A stretch of DNA of 56,834 nt from Crocinitomicaceae bacterium. GTDB taxonomy: Bacteria > Bacteroidota > Bacteroidia > Flavobacteriales_D > Crocinitomicaceae. Numbering within the stretch: position 1 is the stretch's first letter; every line of letters starts with the position of its first letter. Positions 1 through 9,790 of this stretch are shown here, in pieces. The position numbers and the translations under genes were made by a program. A model generated the notes under the pieces. That model saw only the letters and a list, made by a program, of their open reading frames with translations, searched no databases and was not told where the DNA came from. Where the stretch lies: NCBI GenBank assembly GCA_014762645.1, contig JABURP010000065.1, positions 1 to 56,834 of the forward strand, read 5' to 3'.

Positions 1-858
1 ACTGTCCCTTTTCTTACGGATCTCCAGTGCCTTATCCAAACAATCAATTGCGTTTTCGAAATCTTTTAAATTTATAGAGTCAGTGCCCATATTGGCATAA
101 GCGATTGATCGTTGTAAATCATTATCTCTAATCTCTGCAATGTCCAATGATCTTTTGTGGTATTCAAGTGCATTTTCATAATCTTCCAAACGGAGGTACA
201 CTAATCCAATGTTGTTGATGCTGCCACTTATTCCAAGTGAATCCTGAATGGCTTCCCTCACTTTAAGTCCTAACAAATAATACTTCAATGCGTCTGATAA
301 ATCACTTTCATAAAGCGCCAAATTACCTCTGTCATTATAGCCACTCCCCAAGAGTTTTGGATGGTTGTTTTTAATGGCTATTTCAATCACTTTATTGTAA
401 TGAAAGCGTGCACTGTCATATTCATTCTCTATATGAAAGGCAACACCAAGGTCATGATGCATTCTTCCCAATTCAAATGAACTCTCGACTTTAATACACT
501 CATGAATAGCCTTCCAAAGGTATGATTCGCAGGCATCCATGTATCCATAGTGTTCATAGGTCATGCCTATTTCATGGAATATCTTGAAGGTTTTTTCCCA
601 GTTATTTTCTTTTGCTAATTCAATAGATCGATCAAACTTTTGAACAGCTTTTACAGAATCTTTTGGCAATAACAGGAACCCTTGCTCCAGAAGTAACTTA
701 CATCTGATGGTATCATGACTTGCCTGGGCAATTTTATCTTCTAGGGAATCAAGTTTGAACTGAATACCATCCTCTTGTGCAAAAGTATTCGATCTTCCAA
801 ACATAAAAATGAAACCAATCAGGAAGACATAATTTATAGAGTAGTTTCTGACTATCAT
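1..858 (-). CDS. TPR-repeat exported protein, 3' end beyond window
   Basis: An open frame runs from an ATG at 858 to the left edge (286 codons, no stop), so only the N-terminal part is visible. The translation starts MIVRNYSINYVFLIGFIFMF and reaches an SNTFAQ-type signal-peptide end near residue 28. After that come helical pairs of about 40 residues with TPR character (for example GDRGNLALYE-like and NNIGLVYLRLEDYENALEYH). Exported TPR arrays of this kind in Bacteroidota usually precede a membrane segment and a LuxR, histidine-kinase or cyclase output domain; that part is not visible, so the output is unknown. The TPR-LuxR-type protein at 46276-47958 has a similar N-terminal plan. Confidence 0.75.
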   Translation of the reverse strand, partial: MIVRNYSINYVFLIGFIFMFGRSNTFAQEDGIQFKLDSLEDKIAQASHDTIRCKLLLEQGFLLLPKDSVKAVQKFDRSIELAKENNWEKTFKIFHEIGMTYEHYGYMDACESYLWKAIHECIKVESSFELGRMHHDLGVAFHIENEYDSARFHYNKVIEIAIKNNHPKLLGSGYNDRGNLALYESDLSDALKYYLLGLKVREAIQDSLGISGSINNIGLVYLRLEDYENALEYHKRSLDIAEIRDNDLQRSIAYANMGTDSINLKDFENAIDCLDKALEIRKKRDS

Positions 859-874
859 TGAAGAGACAAAGATA

Positions 875-1801
875 TCATTTCCACTGTTTTAACACCATAT
901 AAACCTGATCAATCACCAATGCCATTCTGTTCAAATCAAGTGTTTCAATAGTGTCTGTAATTTGATGGTAGTTTTTATTGCGATAAAATCCTGTATTTGT
1001 CACCATGACAGCACTAAATTCATATTTCCAGTAGTTGAGATGATCGGAAAAATCAATTCCCTGTAATTTAGCGGGGCCTTTGAAGGATTTTGTTTTTACC
1101 CGATTCTGGCGCTTTATCCTCCGTTTGAATTTCCTTGAAAACTCCCCCCCTTTAAATTTTTGAACTATCGTGATATAATCTCCTTTTCCTCCGTATATCA
1201 TCTTCAAAATACCCAGTGGATAATTTTGGGATTTACGCTCATCACTGAAATATCCAATCATTTCCAAACATATCATTCCCAAAATATCTTCCTGACTTTC
1301 ATATATAGATTTCGCATGAATATGGCTTCCCATGTAAGGCGTTCTAAAATAGGGTGGTTCTTCCAGGGTGTAAGCGACAAACTCAATTTGATTAGGTAAG
1401 GTATCCGCTGATAGCAATCGAACCAATTCAAGCAAGCCCACTACTCCACTTGCGTTGTCATCAGCTCCGTCTTGTTCACCACACACATCATAGTGGGCGC
1501 CCACAACGATTTTAGGTGTTCCTTTTGGCCCTATCCGAGCAACAACATTTCTATAGGTATTATTATCAACCTTATAATTCTGATAGAAAACGGTATCACA
1601 ATGCGTCTTAAAATGCTTGAAAATATAGGCGGATACCTTATTTAGAACGTCTGGATTATTAAAATGACGTGGTTTTTCTGTGTTGATGATATTTTGAAGA
1701 TGCGATTTAATAATTGCTGTATCAGCATATCGTATATCTACCTTTCTAGCGAGGGATGTGGTGGATACAATCACCATCAATGTCACGGCAAACAACCTCA
1801 T
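875..1801 (-). CDS. M28-family zinc metallopeptidase, exported
   Basis: 308 aa with an N-terminal signal peptide (about residues 1-19). The M28 aminopeptidase zinc site is visible: GAHYDVCG (H103, D105), DGADDNASG (D114/D115), an acidic pair LEEPPY (E147/E148, catalytic base and ligand), and a late histidine in DFSDHLNYW (H254). M28 enzymes use two co-catalytic zincs to remove N-terminal residues from peptides; substrate choice cannot be read from sequence. It is expected in the periplasm or outside the cell. The gene lies 16 bp upstream of the TPR gene on the same strand and may be co-transcribed with it. The family call is firm; the exact activity (aminopeptidase, carboxypeptidase or glutaminyl cyclase-like) is inferred. 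Confidence 0.85.
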   Translation of the reverse strand: MRLFAVTLMVIVSTTSLARKVDIRYADTAIIKSHLQNIINTEKPRHFNNPDVLNKVSAYIFKHFKTHCDTVFYQNYKVDNNTYRNVVARIGPKGTPKIVVGAHYDVCGEQDGADDNASGVVGLLELVRLLSADTLPNQIEFVAYTLEEPPYFRTPYMGSHIHAKSIYESQEDILGMICLEMIGYFSDERKSQNYPLGILKMIYGGKGDYITIVQKFKGGEFSRKFKRRIKRQNRVKTKSFKGPAKLQGIDFSDHLNYWKYEFSAVMVTNTGFYRNKNYHQITDTIETLDLNRMALVIDQVYMVLKQWK

Positions 1802-2009
1802 AAATAACCTGTTTTAGAATGATCAAGATAATCCAAACGTATTAGTAAGCACGACCAAATAAGTGTAAGGAAGATTTTCATTGAACGTAAATGTAAGACT
1901 TATGTAAATGTAGGCATTAATCACATTCTTACCCATACTTACCGTGGAGACACAGTTACTACATTTCATTCATTGTTCCGGATCAATCTAAAGCTAACTA
2001 TAGCGTTAT

Positions 2010-3218
2010 TTACCGCACAAACTTCATAGAGTAACCGAAGTTAGACTCCCTTAAAATGTACATTCCTTTTTCCAACCAACTAACATCCAACACGGAGCTG
2101 CTCTCCAGGGAGGTGAATTTCATGACTTCATTACCGCTTAAGTCATAAATAACAATGTTTCCGAGTTGAAGATTTTCATCTTCACATCTGAAATGAATAC
2201 TCGAATTATTTGGATTGTAATAGGCAGTAAACCTGTTGGTTGGGTCTGTTATACTATTAAATGATCTTTGCACTTCAATCTCAGCGTAAACCGGAAGGTG
2301 ATCAGACATATCATAAAGCGCCTGAATTACGGTCCATGGTAAAGTAGTATTTGTTGGAGGTGCTATCAATTCATCATTATAGTGGTTTCCGTCCTGTCCA
2401 TAAGCCCAGTAAGTGCCATCTATCATTTTAGCCTGATTTCCCCAGTTCATTAAGTCCGGTGACATGAAAATAAAATCAAACCTATCATCCATTCCACCCG
2501 TTGACCCGCCATCAAAAGACTGGGTTCTGGTAGATTGTGTGTGGTAATCCTGATATCCCCAGTCAGCATGCCATTCGCCCGGTAAGTCAATGGGGTCAAC
2601 AAGCGTCACTCCGGCACCATATAAAATTGTTCCCCAGGCTGGTTCCGAGCTGCCGTACAAATTGAAGTCTCCTCCTACAAGTACATTCTCTAAATTCGGT
2701 CGGGTTGCCATGTAATTCTTCATAGCGAGTGCTTCAGCATCTCTTTCTGACTCATAGCCCTGACTGGCTTTTAAATGGCAGACATAGATATAAAAAAAAG
2801 TCGTGTCACTGGTTGTTGCGATATCGTCACTTTCATAATACAAGACGTACTCATTGATGTCCCTTAAATTTGTGGTGATCTCATTTTGTTCCAGAAGTTC
2901 CAGTTTGTCATCATTATAGTACAACATATTTTGCGTATCCGGACCTGTAACATAATTGGCCTTGTTGTAATAGGTAATTCCATTCTGGTTAAGTGCATTG
3001 CTCAAAATAGCATTTGCTCCTGTGCCTGACGTCAGCTCACAAACCATCAATATATCCGGTAATGATTCCTGCACGATTGTCTTTAGGTCGGCTATTCTTG
3101 ACGAATTAACTTGCGGGAAATTCAATAGATTATAAGCCATCACGGAAATAGTGTCCGTATTTTGAGCATGTGATGATAAGGCGGGAAAAATTGCCAGCGC
3201 GAGTAGAAGTTTTTTCAT
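2010..3218 (-). CDS. Secreted endonuclease/exonuclease/phosphatase-family protein with T9SS tail
   Basis: 402 aa. A signal peptide ends near SSHAQ (residue 19). The EEP (DNase I-like) fold is shown by MAYNLLNF (27-34), a metal-binding Glu in MVCELTSG (E61), VGGDFNLYG (D184, N186) and the terminal MSDHLPV (D306, H307). From about residue 325 to the end there is a type A T9SS sorting domain (NIVIYDLSGNEVMKF, then GMYIL and a basic C-terminus), so the protein should cross the outer membrane by T9SS and be released or anchored on the surface. Substrate (nucleic acid or phosphoester) is unknown. It stands alone, with a 126-bp divergent gap to the oxidoreductase gene. Confidence 0.85.
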   Translation of the reverse strand: MKKLLLALAIFPALSSHAQNTDTISVMAYNLLNFPQVNSSRIADLKTIVQESLPDILMVCELTSGTGANAILSNALNQNGITYYNKANYVTGPDTQNMLYYNDDKLELLEQNEITTNLRDINEYVLYYESDDIATTSDTTFFYIYVCHLKASQGYESERDAEALAMKNYMATRPNLENVLVGGDFNLYGSSEPAWGTILYGAGVTLVDPIDLPGEWHADWGYQDYHTQSTRTQSFDGGSTGGMDDRFDFIFMSPDLMNWGNQAKMIDGTYWAYGQDGNHYNDELIAPPTNTTLPWTVIQALYDMSDHLPVYAEIEVQRSFNSITDPTNRFTAYYNPNNSSIHFRCEDENLQLGNIVIYDLSGNEVMKFTSLESSSVLDVSWLEKGMYILRESNFGYSMKFVR

Positions 3219-3298
3219 GTAATCCGTAAATGTGATTACAAATTTACGCGTTTTTGCCCTTTTTCATCTGATTTTAGCTTTTACTTATCAACAGAGCC

Positions 3299-3328
3299 TT
3301 GACTGCATCCAAAAAAGAAATAACTTTG
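3299..3328 (+). promoter_or_regulatory. Bacteroidota-type promoter of the oxidoreductase gene
   Basis: TTG at 3299-3301 and TAACTTTG at 3321-3328 are separated by 19 nt, matching the TTTG-N19-TAnnTTTG consensus of Bacteroidota. Transcription should begin near 3332, leaving a leader of about 13 nt before the ATG at 3345. Confidence 0.65.
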
Positions 3329-3344
3329 GAGAAATAGAATTGCC

Positions 3345-4343
3345 ATGCTTAAAATAGGGTTATTTGGGGTTGGACATTTAGGTAGAATCCACGCTAAATT
3401 GATTAATACACTACCAGAAAGATTCGAATTTGTTGGCTTTTACGACCCCAATGAAGTAAATGCACAGGCAACGAGTCAGGAATATAAAGTCAAGAGGTTT
3501 TCGAACATTGACGAGCTAATTGCAGCTGTTGATTGTGTAGATATTGTAACACCAACCATTTCACATTATACAATTGCCGAAAAGGCCATTAAAGCCGGAA
3601 AGCATGTTTTTATTGAAAAACCACTTACTGAAACAGTAGATGAGGGTTATCTTTTAAAAGAATTGCAAGAAGAATTTGGCGTTAAAGTTCAGGTAGGTCA
3701 TGTGGAGCGTTTCAACCCGGCGTTTAAGCATGCTGATCCTTATCTCAACACACCATTATTTATTGAATCTCACCGTCTGGCGAACTACAATCCGAGAGGA
3801 ACGGATGTTCCCGTAGTACTTGATTTGATGATTCACGACCTTGATGTAATCCTCAGTTGTGTTCATTCTCCGGTGAAGCGAATATCTGCTTCAGGCGTTG
3901 CAGTTGTTAGCGAAACTCCGGATATCGCTAATGCACGTATTGAATTCGAAAATGGCTGTGTCGCTAACCTTACTGCGTCGCGTATCTCGCTTAAAAACAT
4001 GCGGAAAACGCGTTTCTTTCAAAGAGATGCGTATATCTCTGTAGATTTTCTTCAAAAGTCTGCTGAGATCGTAAAAATGACGTCCCTGGAGACCGAGCCT
4101 GACCCTTTTGATATTGTGTTTGATTTAGGGGAAGGAAAACCTAAAAAGAAAATTGAAATTTTTAAACCGGAAATATCGGATACAAATGCGATAAAAGAAG
4201 AGCTGGATTCCTTTGCCCAAAGCATTGAAAATGACAACGATCCACCTGTCACATTAAACGACGGTTTGAAAGCATTAGAGGTGGCACACCGCATAATGGA
4301 CGAAGTAAAATTGAGCGGAAGCTTGATAAAAGAAAATATTTAA
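3345..4343 (+). CDS. Gfo/Idh/MocA-family NAD(P)-dependent oxidoreductase
   Basis: 332 aa with no signal peptide. The N-terminal Rossmann fold has the dinucleotide loop GVGHLGRIH (residues 8-16). FIEKPLTE (EKP at 91-93) is the family signature, with Lys as the catalytic or structural residue. HVERFNPAF and MIHDLDVIL supply the C-terminal substrate-domain residues. Family members oxidise or reduce sugars, often nucleotide-activated ones. The position just before a lipoprotein and a polyprenyl glycosylphosphotransferase suggests a role in making a surface glycan, but homologues are often found outside such clusters. It has its own promoter at 3299-3328. The family is certain; the substrate is not. 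Confidence 0.85.
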   Translation: MLKIGLFGVGHLGRIHAKLINTLPERFEFVGFYDPNEVNAQATSQEYKVKRFSNIDELIAAVDCVDIVTPTISHYTIAEKAIKAGKHVFIEKPLTETVDEGYLLKELQEEFGVKVQVGHVERFNPAFKHADPYLNTPLFIESHRLANYNPRGTDVPVVLDLMIHDLDVILSCVHSPVKRISASGVAVVSETPDIANARIEFENGCVANLTASRISLKNMRKTRFFQRDAYISVDFLQKSAEIVKMTSLETEPDPFDIVFDLGEGKPKKKIEIFKPEISDTNAIKEELDSFAQSIENDNDPPVTLNDGLKALEVAHRIMDEVKLSGSLIKENI

Positions 4344-4382
4344 GCTTTTTTTGCGTTTTCTTTTAGGACCCACCTGAAATAC

Positions 4383-5255
4383 ATGAAGAAAACTTACCTG
4401 CTTCTCGTAGTTGCCGTATTCATTCTAATGTCTTGTAGAAAAACAGACACTACTCCTTCGTGGGTTATTATCAATGATTTTGTATTGACCACGGATGAAC
4501 CTACAGAAGGTGTTAATTCACACGATATCACAGACGCATGGGTGTACATGGATAACCAGGCCCTGGGAGTATTTGAACTTCCGTGTAAAATTCCAGTTTT
4601 AGCAGAAGGCACACATGATTTCATTATTTATCCGGGAATTAAACAAAACGGTATTTCTGCCACACGGGTAAAGTACCCATTTTACGAGCGGTTTGATGTA
4701 AAACTGGCACTTGTAAAAAATCAAGAAGTGGTAGTGACGCCCACAACTTCGTATAAATCTGATGTTCAGTTCCAGCTACTGGAAGATTTTGAAGATCTGG
4801 GCGTAGACTTTTACAAAGAACCGATTTCTGATACAGACATGGTGGTTATAAGCGCATCCAGTTATCCTGATATCGTTAAGTATGGCAGCAAATGTGGAGC
4901 CGTTTATCTGACACAAACTGACACAGTATACAAAGGAGCCACGAATACCAATATGAATTTACCAGGCGGTGGAGCAGAAGTTTATGTAGAGATTGATTAT
5001 ATGAACACCAACTCTATGTTATTAAGTGTAATTGCTGAAAACTCAGGAGGTTCAAATGAGGCGCCATTGGTTCAAATGAATCCACAGGACGCAGCTGAAA
5101 TGGAGTGGAAGAAAATCTACATTAGTTTGAAAGAGAACGTGAGCTATGAAATATATGCCACAAGCTTTGAAATCTCCCTTGCCAGTGTCCTGGATGAAGG
5201 TAATTCTTCCGGTGTCGTTTATCTTGACAACATAAAGGTTTTACGATTTCAATGA
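4383..5255 (+). CDS. Lipoprotein of unknown function
   Basis: 290 aa. The start MKKTYLLLVVAVFILMSCRK is a lipoprotein signal peptide with cysteine 18 as the lipidated residue. The rest looks beta-rich: an N-terminal part with a PEGA-like feel (VYMDNQALGVFELP, then GTHDFIIYPG) and a C-terminal jelly-roll-like segment that ends GVVYLDNIKVLRF, as in carbohydrate-binding modules. I do not recognise a named family. It lies 39 bp after the oxidoreductase, and its stop overlaps the start of the sugar transferase by four bases (ATGA), so translation of the two is probably coupled. Confidence 0.7.
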   Translation: MKKTYLLLVVAVFILMSCRKTDTTPSWVIINDFVLTTDEPTEGVNSHDITDAWVYMDNQALGVFELPCKIPVLAEGTHDFIIYPGIKQNGISATRVKYPFYERFDVKLALVKNQEVVVTPTTSYKSDVQFQLLEDFEDLGVDFYKEPISDTDMVVISASSYPDIVKYGSKCGAVYLTQTDTVYKGATNTNMNLPGGGAEVYVEIDYMNTNSMLLSVIAENSGGSNEAPLVQMNPQDAAEMEWKKIYISLKENVSYEIYATSFEISLASVLDEGNSSGVVYLDNIKVLRFQ

Positions 5256-6646
5256 CGAGTAAACAGAAAGCAATATTATTTGTTTGTGTTGACTTTCTGA
5301 CAGCTGCACTGGTCTGGTTTATATTTTACATCTATCGTATAACTACAATCGAAAATTCTGAGATTGTTTTTAAAGGGAATTTTTATACTGGCCTTGTTGC
5401 CATTCCTGTGTTTTGGATATTTCTTTATACAATTCAGGGCACCTATCACAATATCAAACGCAGTTATCGATTAAAGACGCTAAAACTTACCCTATTCGGA
5501 ACAATCATAGGGAGTATTTTAATCTTTTTTGGATTGATATTAAATGACTTTGTTGAGTCGTACACGCAGTTTTATGTCCTCTTTTTTGTATTCATGGGAT
5601 TACATTTCTCCATCACGCTTATTCCGAGAATGATCTTTACAACGATTTACGTAAAACGGATTCACAGTGGAAAGATAGGATTCAACACGATCATTATCGG
5701 AGGAAGTCAAAAAGCACTTGAAATACTTGAAGACATTAACAACCTGAAGCAAAATCCAGGGTACAAGTTTATTGGTTATGTCAATATCAACGGGGATGAT
5801 ACCTTGTTGAGTGAACAAATGAATTACCTCGGGCATATTGATGATATCCATCAAATATTACAAGATGTTGAAGTTGAAGAAGCTATAATTGCACTGGAAA
5901 GTAGTGATCATGAACGTTTAAAAGGAATAATCACCAGTCTCTCAGGCTATGATATCAAGATCAGTACCGTCCCGGATGCATACGATATTTTAGCCGGTCA
6001 GGTTAAAATGAATTCCATTTTCGGAGCCTTGTTGTTAAATGTAACACCGAGCTCCATGCCGGACTGGCAATTTTCTACCAAACGGATTATAGATGTTGGC
6101 GTGTCATTAATTGCCATTATCATGTTAATACCCGTCTATATCACAGTTGCTATTCTGGTTAAATCCACTTCAAAAGGACCGATATTTTTTAAACAGGAAC
6201 GAATTGGGAAACACGGCAAAAAGTTCAAAATCATTAAGTTCCGAACAATGGTAGATAATGCTGAAAAGGATGGACCACAACTATCCAGTTCAAATGATCA
6301 AAGAATTACTAAGATTGGTAAATTTCTGCGTAAAACCCGTCTGGATGAATTTCCACAGTTCTGGAATGTTTTAATCGGTGAAATGTCGTTGGTTGGTCCT
6401 CGGCCCGAACGTCAATACTACATAGATAAAATCTCAGAACAAGACCCACAATATCTGTATTTGCACAAGGTTAGACCTGGCATAACGTCCTGGGGTCAGG
6501 TTAAATTTGGCTATGCCGAAAATGTAGAACAAATGGTGCAACGTATGAAGTACGATTTACTGTATATCCGGAACATGTCTTTAGCCTTAGACTTTAAGAT
6601 TATGTTCTATACGATTGCCATTGTATTTAAAGGTGCCGGGAAATAA
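5252..6646 (+). CDS. Exopolysaccharide polyprenyl glycosylphosphotransferase (WcaJ/WbaP type)
   Basis: 464 aa. Four to five N-terminal membrane segments (about residues 8-130) lead to a CoA-binding-like Rossmann segment ([17 protein letters not shown], near 147-165). A fifth hydrophobic stretch ([20 protein letters not shown]) opens the bacterial sugar transferase domain. That domain carries the family motifs [40 protein letters not shown] and GPRPER. These enzymes move a sugar-1-phosphate from a nucleotide sugar to undecaprenyl phosphate at the inner membrane, the first step of exopolysaccharide or O-unit assembly. No other glycan genes follow; the next gene is convergent and its stop codon directly abuts this one. 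Confidence 0.9.
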   Translation: MTSKQKAILFVCVDFLTAALVWFIFYIYRITTIENSEIVFKGNFYTGLVAIPVFWIFLYTIQGTYHNIKRSYRLKTLKLTLFGTIIGSILIFFGLILNDFVESYTQFYVLFFVFMGLHFSITLIPRMIFTTIYVKRIHSGKIGFNTIIIGGSQKALEILEDINNLKQNPGYKFIGYVNINGDDTLLSEQMNYLGHIDDIHQILQDVEVEEAIIALESSDHERLKGIITSLSGYDIKISTVPDAYDILAGQVKMNSIFGALLLNVTPSSMPDWQFSTKRIIDVGVSLIAIIMLIPVYITVAILVKSTSKGPIFFKQERIGKHGKKFKIIKFRTMVDNAEKDGPQLSSSNDQRITKIGKFLRKTRLDEFPQFWNVLIGEMSLVGPRPERQYYIDKISEQDPQYLYLHKVRPGITSWGQVKFGYAENVEQMVQRMKYDLLYIRNMSLALDFKIMFYTIAIVFKGAGK

Positions 6647-7015
6647 TTAATTCATCAACTGTCTATCCCACAAAGTAATTAAGCGATCGCTTTCTTTGAT
6701 AAATTCATTGTACTCATGATAACTCTGAGGGTTTTGCCCTTTGTTTGAAATGATATACCCATATACATTTTGTATCAGGCTAAGAATATTAGAGTTAATC
6801 AAGTACTTTGACGCTTGAGGATTAGCCTGGAAATTGTCATATACTGACCGAATTCCCTGTAGTTTCTGCTCCTCAGAAATGGAAAGCGACTTCTTACTAC
6901 TAAGATCCAGATACAACGGCAATAGTACCCTACTCATTCTTACGAATCTTTGTAGGACATACACTGCGTTTATTCTTTCTCTTATACTCATTATGTCATC
7001 TTTATCGCTCCGCAT
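6647..7015 (-). CDS. Small helical hypothetical protein
   Basis: 122 aa, nearly all predicted helix, soluble, with no signal peptide. An internal start at MSIRERINAV (position 6991) is equally possible. No family recognised. Its stop codon sits immediately next to the stop of the convergent sugar transferase with no spacer, which supports it being a real gene in a compact genome, but function cannot be assigned. Confidence 0.55.
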   Translation of the reverse strand: MRSDKDDIMSIRERINAVYVLQRFVRMSRVLLPLYLDLSSKKSLSISEEQKLQGIRSVYDNFQANPQASKYLINSNILSLIQNVYGYIISNKGQNPQSYHEYNEFIKESDRLITLWDRQLMN

Positions 7016-7214
7016 CCAACTTCTACTTTTATATTGGATTCTCTACTTAAAAAGACGACAATTATAATGCCATGGTTGGTTATGCACGCATAATTAATTT
7101 GCTATCCTTTACCAGTTCTGCATTTGGAATATGTTTAGCATTATTACATGTGTTGGATTGAGCTAAATTGAATATCAAATTGAAAATTGGTGGATAACAG
7201 ACCTAATTATCCTT

Positions 7215-7967
7215 TCAAAACTCTTCAAAACTGGTAACATTCCCCTCTTTCTTTCCGAAAATATGATACTTAACAGACATAGTAAACTGCCTGTTTTTAA
7301 GTTTTCGGTCAACGACAGGATTTTCAATTTGAAAAAACTCATATACCGCACCTTTCTCGCCAAAGTTGTTAATGTTCCATAAACCCCAATAAACTTTAAG
7401 GCTAAGCGACAAGTGCTTTGTTCCGTGATAGCAGAAGTTACCGATCCAACCCAGGTCGAATGTACGAATGGTTCGATCATCCGGTAAGAAAGCTACTGTT
7501 TCCGGCGAATCCGAGAAGTCGGTCCACATTTTTTTCTCTTCATTAACGTGTAGGGCAAATTGAGGCTGCACTCCAGCTCCAAATGACACCAAATTATAGT
7601 CTCGATTCACCTGCAAAGGAATAGCCAGATAACCTATTGTCCTCATCTTTTCTACATAAAGGTGCGTCAGTCCCATGCCATAATCCAAATCATAGAAGGT
7701 ATCTTCTGTATTCAGTGAACGAATCTGTGAATAAAGGACACCCAGATCAAAAGAATGTCTCTTAAAGGCATAACTGGCTGTAATACCTCCTTCCAGGGAA
7801 GCTTTCGGAAAGGCTCTAACCGGAGCTCCGTAAGTCAGATGATTCATATTTACCGTAGCAGAATTGCTGATATAACTCACCCCTCCACCCGTGTGTATGG
7901 ATACGTCAAATTGAGAAAAAGACAAACAAGATGTGAAGATTGAAATTGAAAACAATATACGCTTCAT
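7215..7967 (-). CDS. Outer-membrane beta-barrel-like protein
   Basis: 250 aa. A signal peptide (MKRILFSISIFTSCLSFSQF, cleavage near residue 18) is followed by alternating polar and aromatic strands typical of small Bacteroidota porin-like barrels (GGGVSYISNS, ASYAFKRHSFDLGVLYSQ, LSLSLKVYWGLWNI). The C-terminus does not end in the usual aromatic residue but in a short charged tail. It stands alone between a convergent hypothetical gene and the helicase. The location is a good inference; the function is unknown. Confidence 0.65.
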   Translation of the reverse strand: MKRILFSISIFTSCLSFSQFDVSIHTGGGVSYISNSATVNMNHLTYGAPVRAFPKASLEGGITASYAFKRHSFDLGVLYSQIRSLNTEDTFYDLDYGMGLTHLYVEKMRTIGYLAIPLQVNRDYNLVSFGAGVQPQFALHVNEEKKMWTDFSDSPETVAFLPDDRTIRTFDLGWIGNFCYHGTKHLSLSLKVYWGLWNINNFGEKGAVYEFFQIENPVVDRKLKNRQFTMSVKYHIFGKKEGNVTSFEEF

Positions 7968-8068
7968 AAAAATTCAGGATTTGAGATTATGTAAACGTAT
8001 TCTATAGCTTCAGTTTTAGGTTGTATAGCCTAAAACGAAGTATTGTACACAATATTATACCCGTATGA

Positions 8069-9583
8069 TTATTCGGCGTCAAGTTCAGCTCTGATACGCT
8101 GAGAAAGCTGACGATTGTAGGTTTCTTTCAACCAGTTTAAATAATTGTCAGTGGCTTTGGTAATGCATTTGGTGTAATGCTTTAGCCTTCGCTCAATATC
8201 ATCCTGCAGTTCTTGTAGCAGCAATAATCCGTCGTACATGTCTTCCGAATTCTCCGCTACAACTTCAAAGTGATTATCAAGCGAAATATCTACCGCTTCT
8301 TTTCCTTTTTTACCTTGTGTGATACACTGATCATAAACCTCTTTCATAGAAAAGTCTTCCAACTTTTCCGGGTTTTTAATCTTTTCTCTTAAAGTTCGTG
8401 ACAATTCATACTCCGCTTCGAACATTATGTCGTCTTCTTCACTTAGGCGAGCTTCCAGGAAGCGATCCGGATAATTAAATGCATCTTGCCAATCAATAAA
8501 TTCTTGCCAATATCCAAATCGTCTTACGTTATTTCCAAGATCAATTACCTGGAACGTACTTTTGTGTTTCAGTTTTCTTGATCCTCTACCAATCATCTGA
8601 TGATAAAGTGTCAGTGAACGCGTTGCTCTGTTCAGGATAATAGTTTCAACCGTTGGCTCATCAAATCCTGTTGTCAAAATACCTACAGATGTAAGCACTG
8701 CACCAGGTGTTTCTTTAAACCATTTCAAGATATCTTTCCGGTCTGTATCACTAAATGTACTGTCCAAATGACGCACTTTGTAGTTGTGCTTTTTGAACAA
8801 TTCGTAAACGGATCTGGAAGATTCTATTCCAGAGTTAAAAATCAATGTTTTCTTTCCTACAGCAACTTCTTCATACGCAAAGAGCAGTTTCTCCTGCATA
8901 AAGTAATTACTGTAGACTTTATCTGAAGAACTTACCGTAAAATCACCATTCACACCAATCTTTAAACCGTGTAGGTTTACGTCATACGTATATGTCTCCG
9001 CGTTTGAAAGGTATCCGTTTTCAATCAATGATTTAATACTCTCCCCTACAATCAATTTATCGTAATTGTCCTTAAGTGGAAGCGACTTATTTGAACTGAG
9101 TGGCGTTGCCGTAACTCCTAATATGTTAATATTCTCAAAGTACTGGAAGATCTTTCTGAAAGAATTGTTATGCGCTTCATCTACGATAACCAACCCGACA
9201 TTTTCAATAAAAGTGCTGTCTTCCTGCAGGCGATTGTTGAGCGTTTCAACCATTGCTGTGAAGGACTCAAACTGATCCTGATCCTCTATCTGTTTCACGA
9301 GACTATTCACAACTTTATTTTCAACTCCTAAGGCTGTTAATTGCTTAGATGTCTGAATACACAACTCAATTCGGTGCGTTAAAATAAGCACCTTTTTTTT
9401 GTTTTTTCGGATGTATTCTTTAGCAATATTTGAGAAAATTACTGTTTTTCCACCCCCAGTTGGAAGTTGAAAAAGCAGGTTAAAATTTTCACCTTGCTTG
9501 TTTAGTTCTGAAATGATCTGTGTAACGACCTTCTTTTGAAATGGATATAATTCTTTTTTCTTAAAAAGACTTTTGTCTATCAT
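8069..9583 (-). CDS. DEAD/DEAH-box superfamily 2 helicase
   Basis: 504 aa from the ATG at 9583. A longer frame back to 9769 exists, but it would run through the promoter and start region of divergent trxB, and its extra residues look unlike protein, so I reject it. Helicase motifs in order: QLPTGGGKTVIFSNIA (Walker A), VIVDEAHNNSF (DEAH), GVTATPLSS (motif III), GILTTGFDEP (motif V) and YHQMIGRGSRK (motif VI). It resembles the SSL2/RadD-like class of type-III-restriction-related helicases. There is no methyltransferase or nuclease partner nearby, so a role in DNA repair or RNA remodelling cannot be separated. The C-terminal 130 residues are charged and helical. Confidence 0.85.
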   Translation of the reverse strand: MIDKSLFKKKELYPFQKKVVTQIISELNKQGENFNLLFQLPTGGGKTVIFSNIAKEYIRKNKKKVLILTHRIELCIQTSKQLTALGVENKVVNSLVKQIEDQDQFESFTAMVETLNNRLQEDSTFIENVGLVIVDEAHNNSFRKIFQYFENINILGVTATPLSSNKSLPLKDNYDKLIVGESIKSLIENGYLSNAETYTYDVNLHGLKIGVNGDFTVSSSDKVYSNYFMQEKLLFAYEEVAVGKKTLIFNSGIESSRSVYELFKKHNYKVRHLDSTFSDTDRKDILKWFKETPGAVLTSVGILTTGFDEPTVETIILNRATRSLTLYHQMIGRGSRKLKHKSTFQVIDLGNNVRRFGYWQEFIDWQDAFNYPDRFLEARLSEEDDIMFEAEYELSRTLREKIKNPEKLEDFSMKEVYDQCITQGKKGKEAVDISLDNHFEVVAENSEDMYDGLLLLQELQDDIERRLKHYTKCITKATDNYLNWLKETYNRQLSQRIRAELDAE

Positions 9584-9745
9584 AACGGGAGCCCTGTAAA
9601 TCCGCGCAAAAATACGCCCTTTATATTGAATAAAAAAATTTTGAGCAGGTATTATTGAAATCTTAACAAAGTTTAGATAGATATTATTTATCCCATTATT
9701 GATTTTAATCATCAATTTTCCGCAGTGAGTGTAAGGCAAAGCAAT

Positions 9746-9753
9746 TATATTTG
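9746..9753 (+). promoter_or_regulatory. -7 box of the trxB promoter
   Basis: TATATTTG fits the Bacteroidota -7 consensus TAnnTTTG. Transcription would begin near 9757, downstream of the upstream TTG/ATG-type start at 9725 and before the ATG at 9791. This supports the shorter trxB start. No clear -33 TTTG is seen. Confidence 0.5.
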
Positions 9754-9790
9754 TCCACACGCAAACCAAAGATTAAACACAAGAAAAAAA

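Noticed and set aside
8069-9583. Helicase as part of a restriction or defence system
   Set aside because: Neighbours are an outer-membrane barrel gene and trxB; no methylase, nuclease or defence gene is within reach.
9584-9769. Longer N-terminus for the helicase
   Set aside because: It would overlap the trxB promoter and 5' end on the other strand; the ATG at 9583 begins the conserved helicase sequence.
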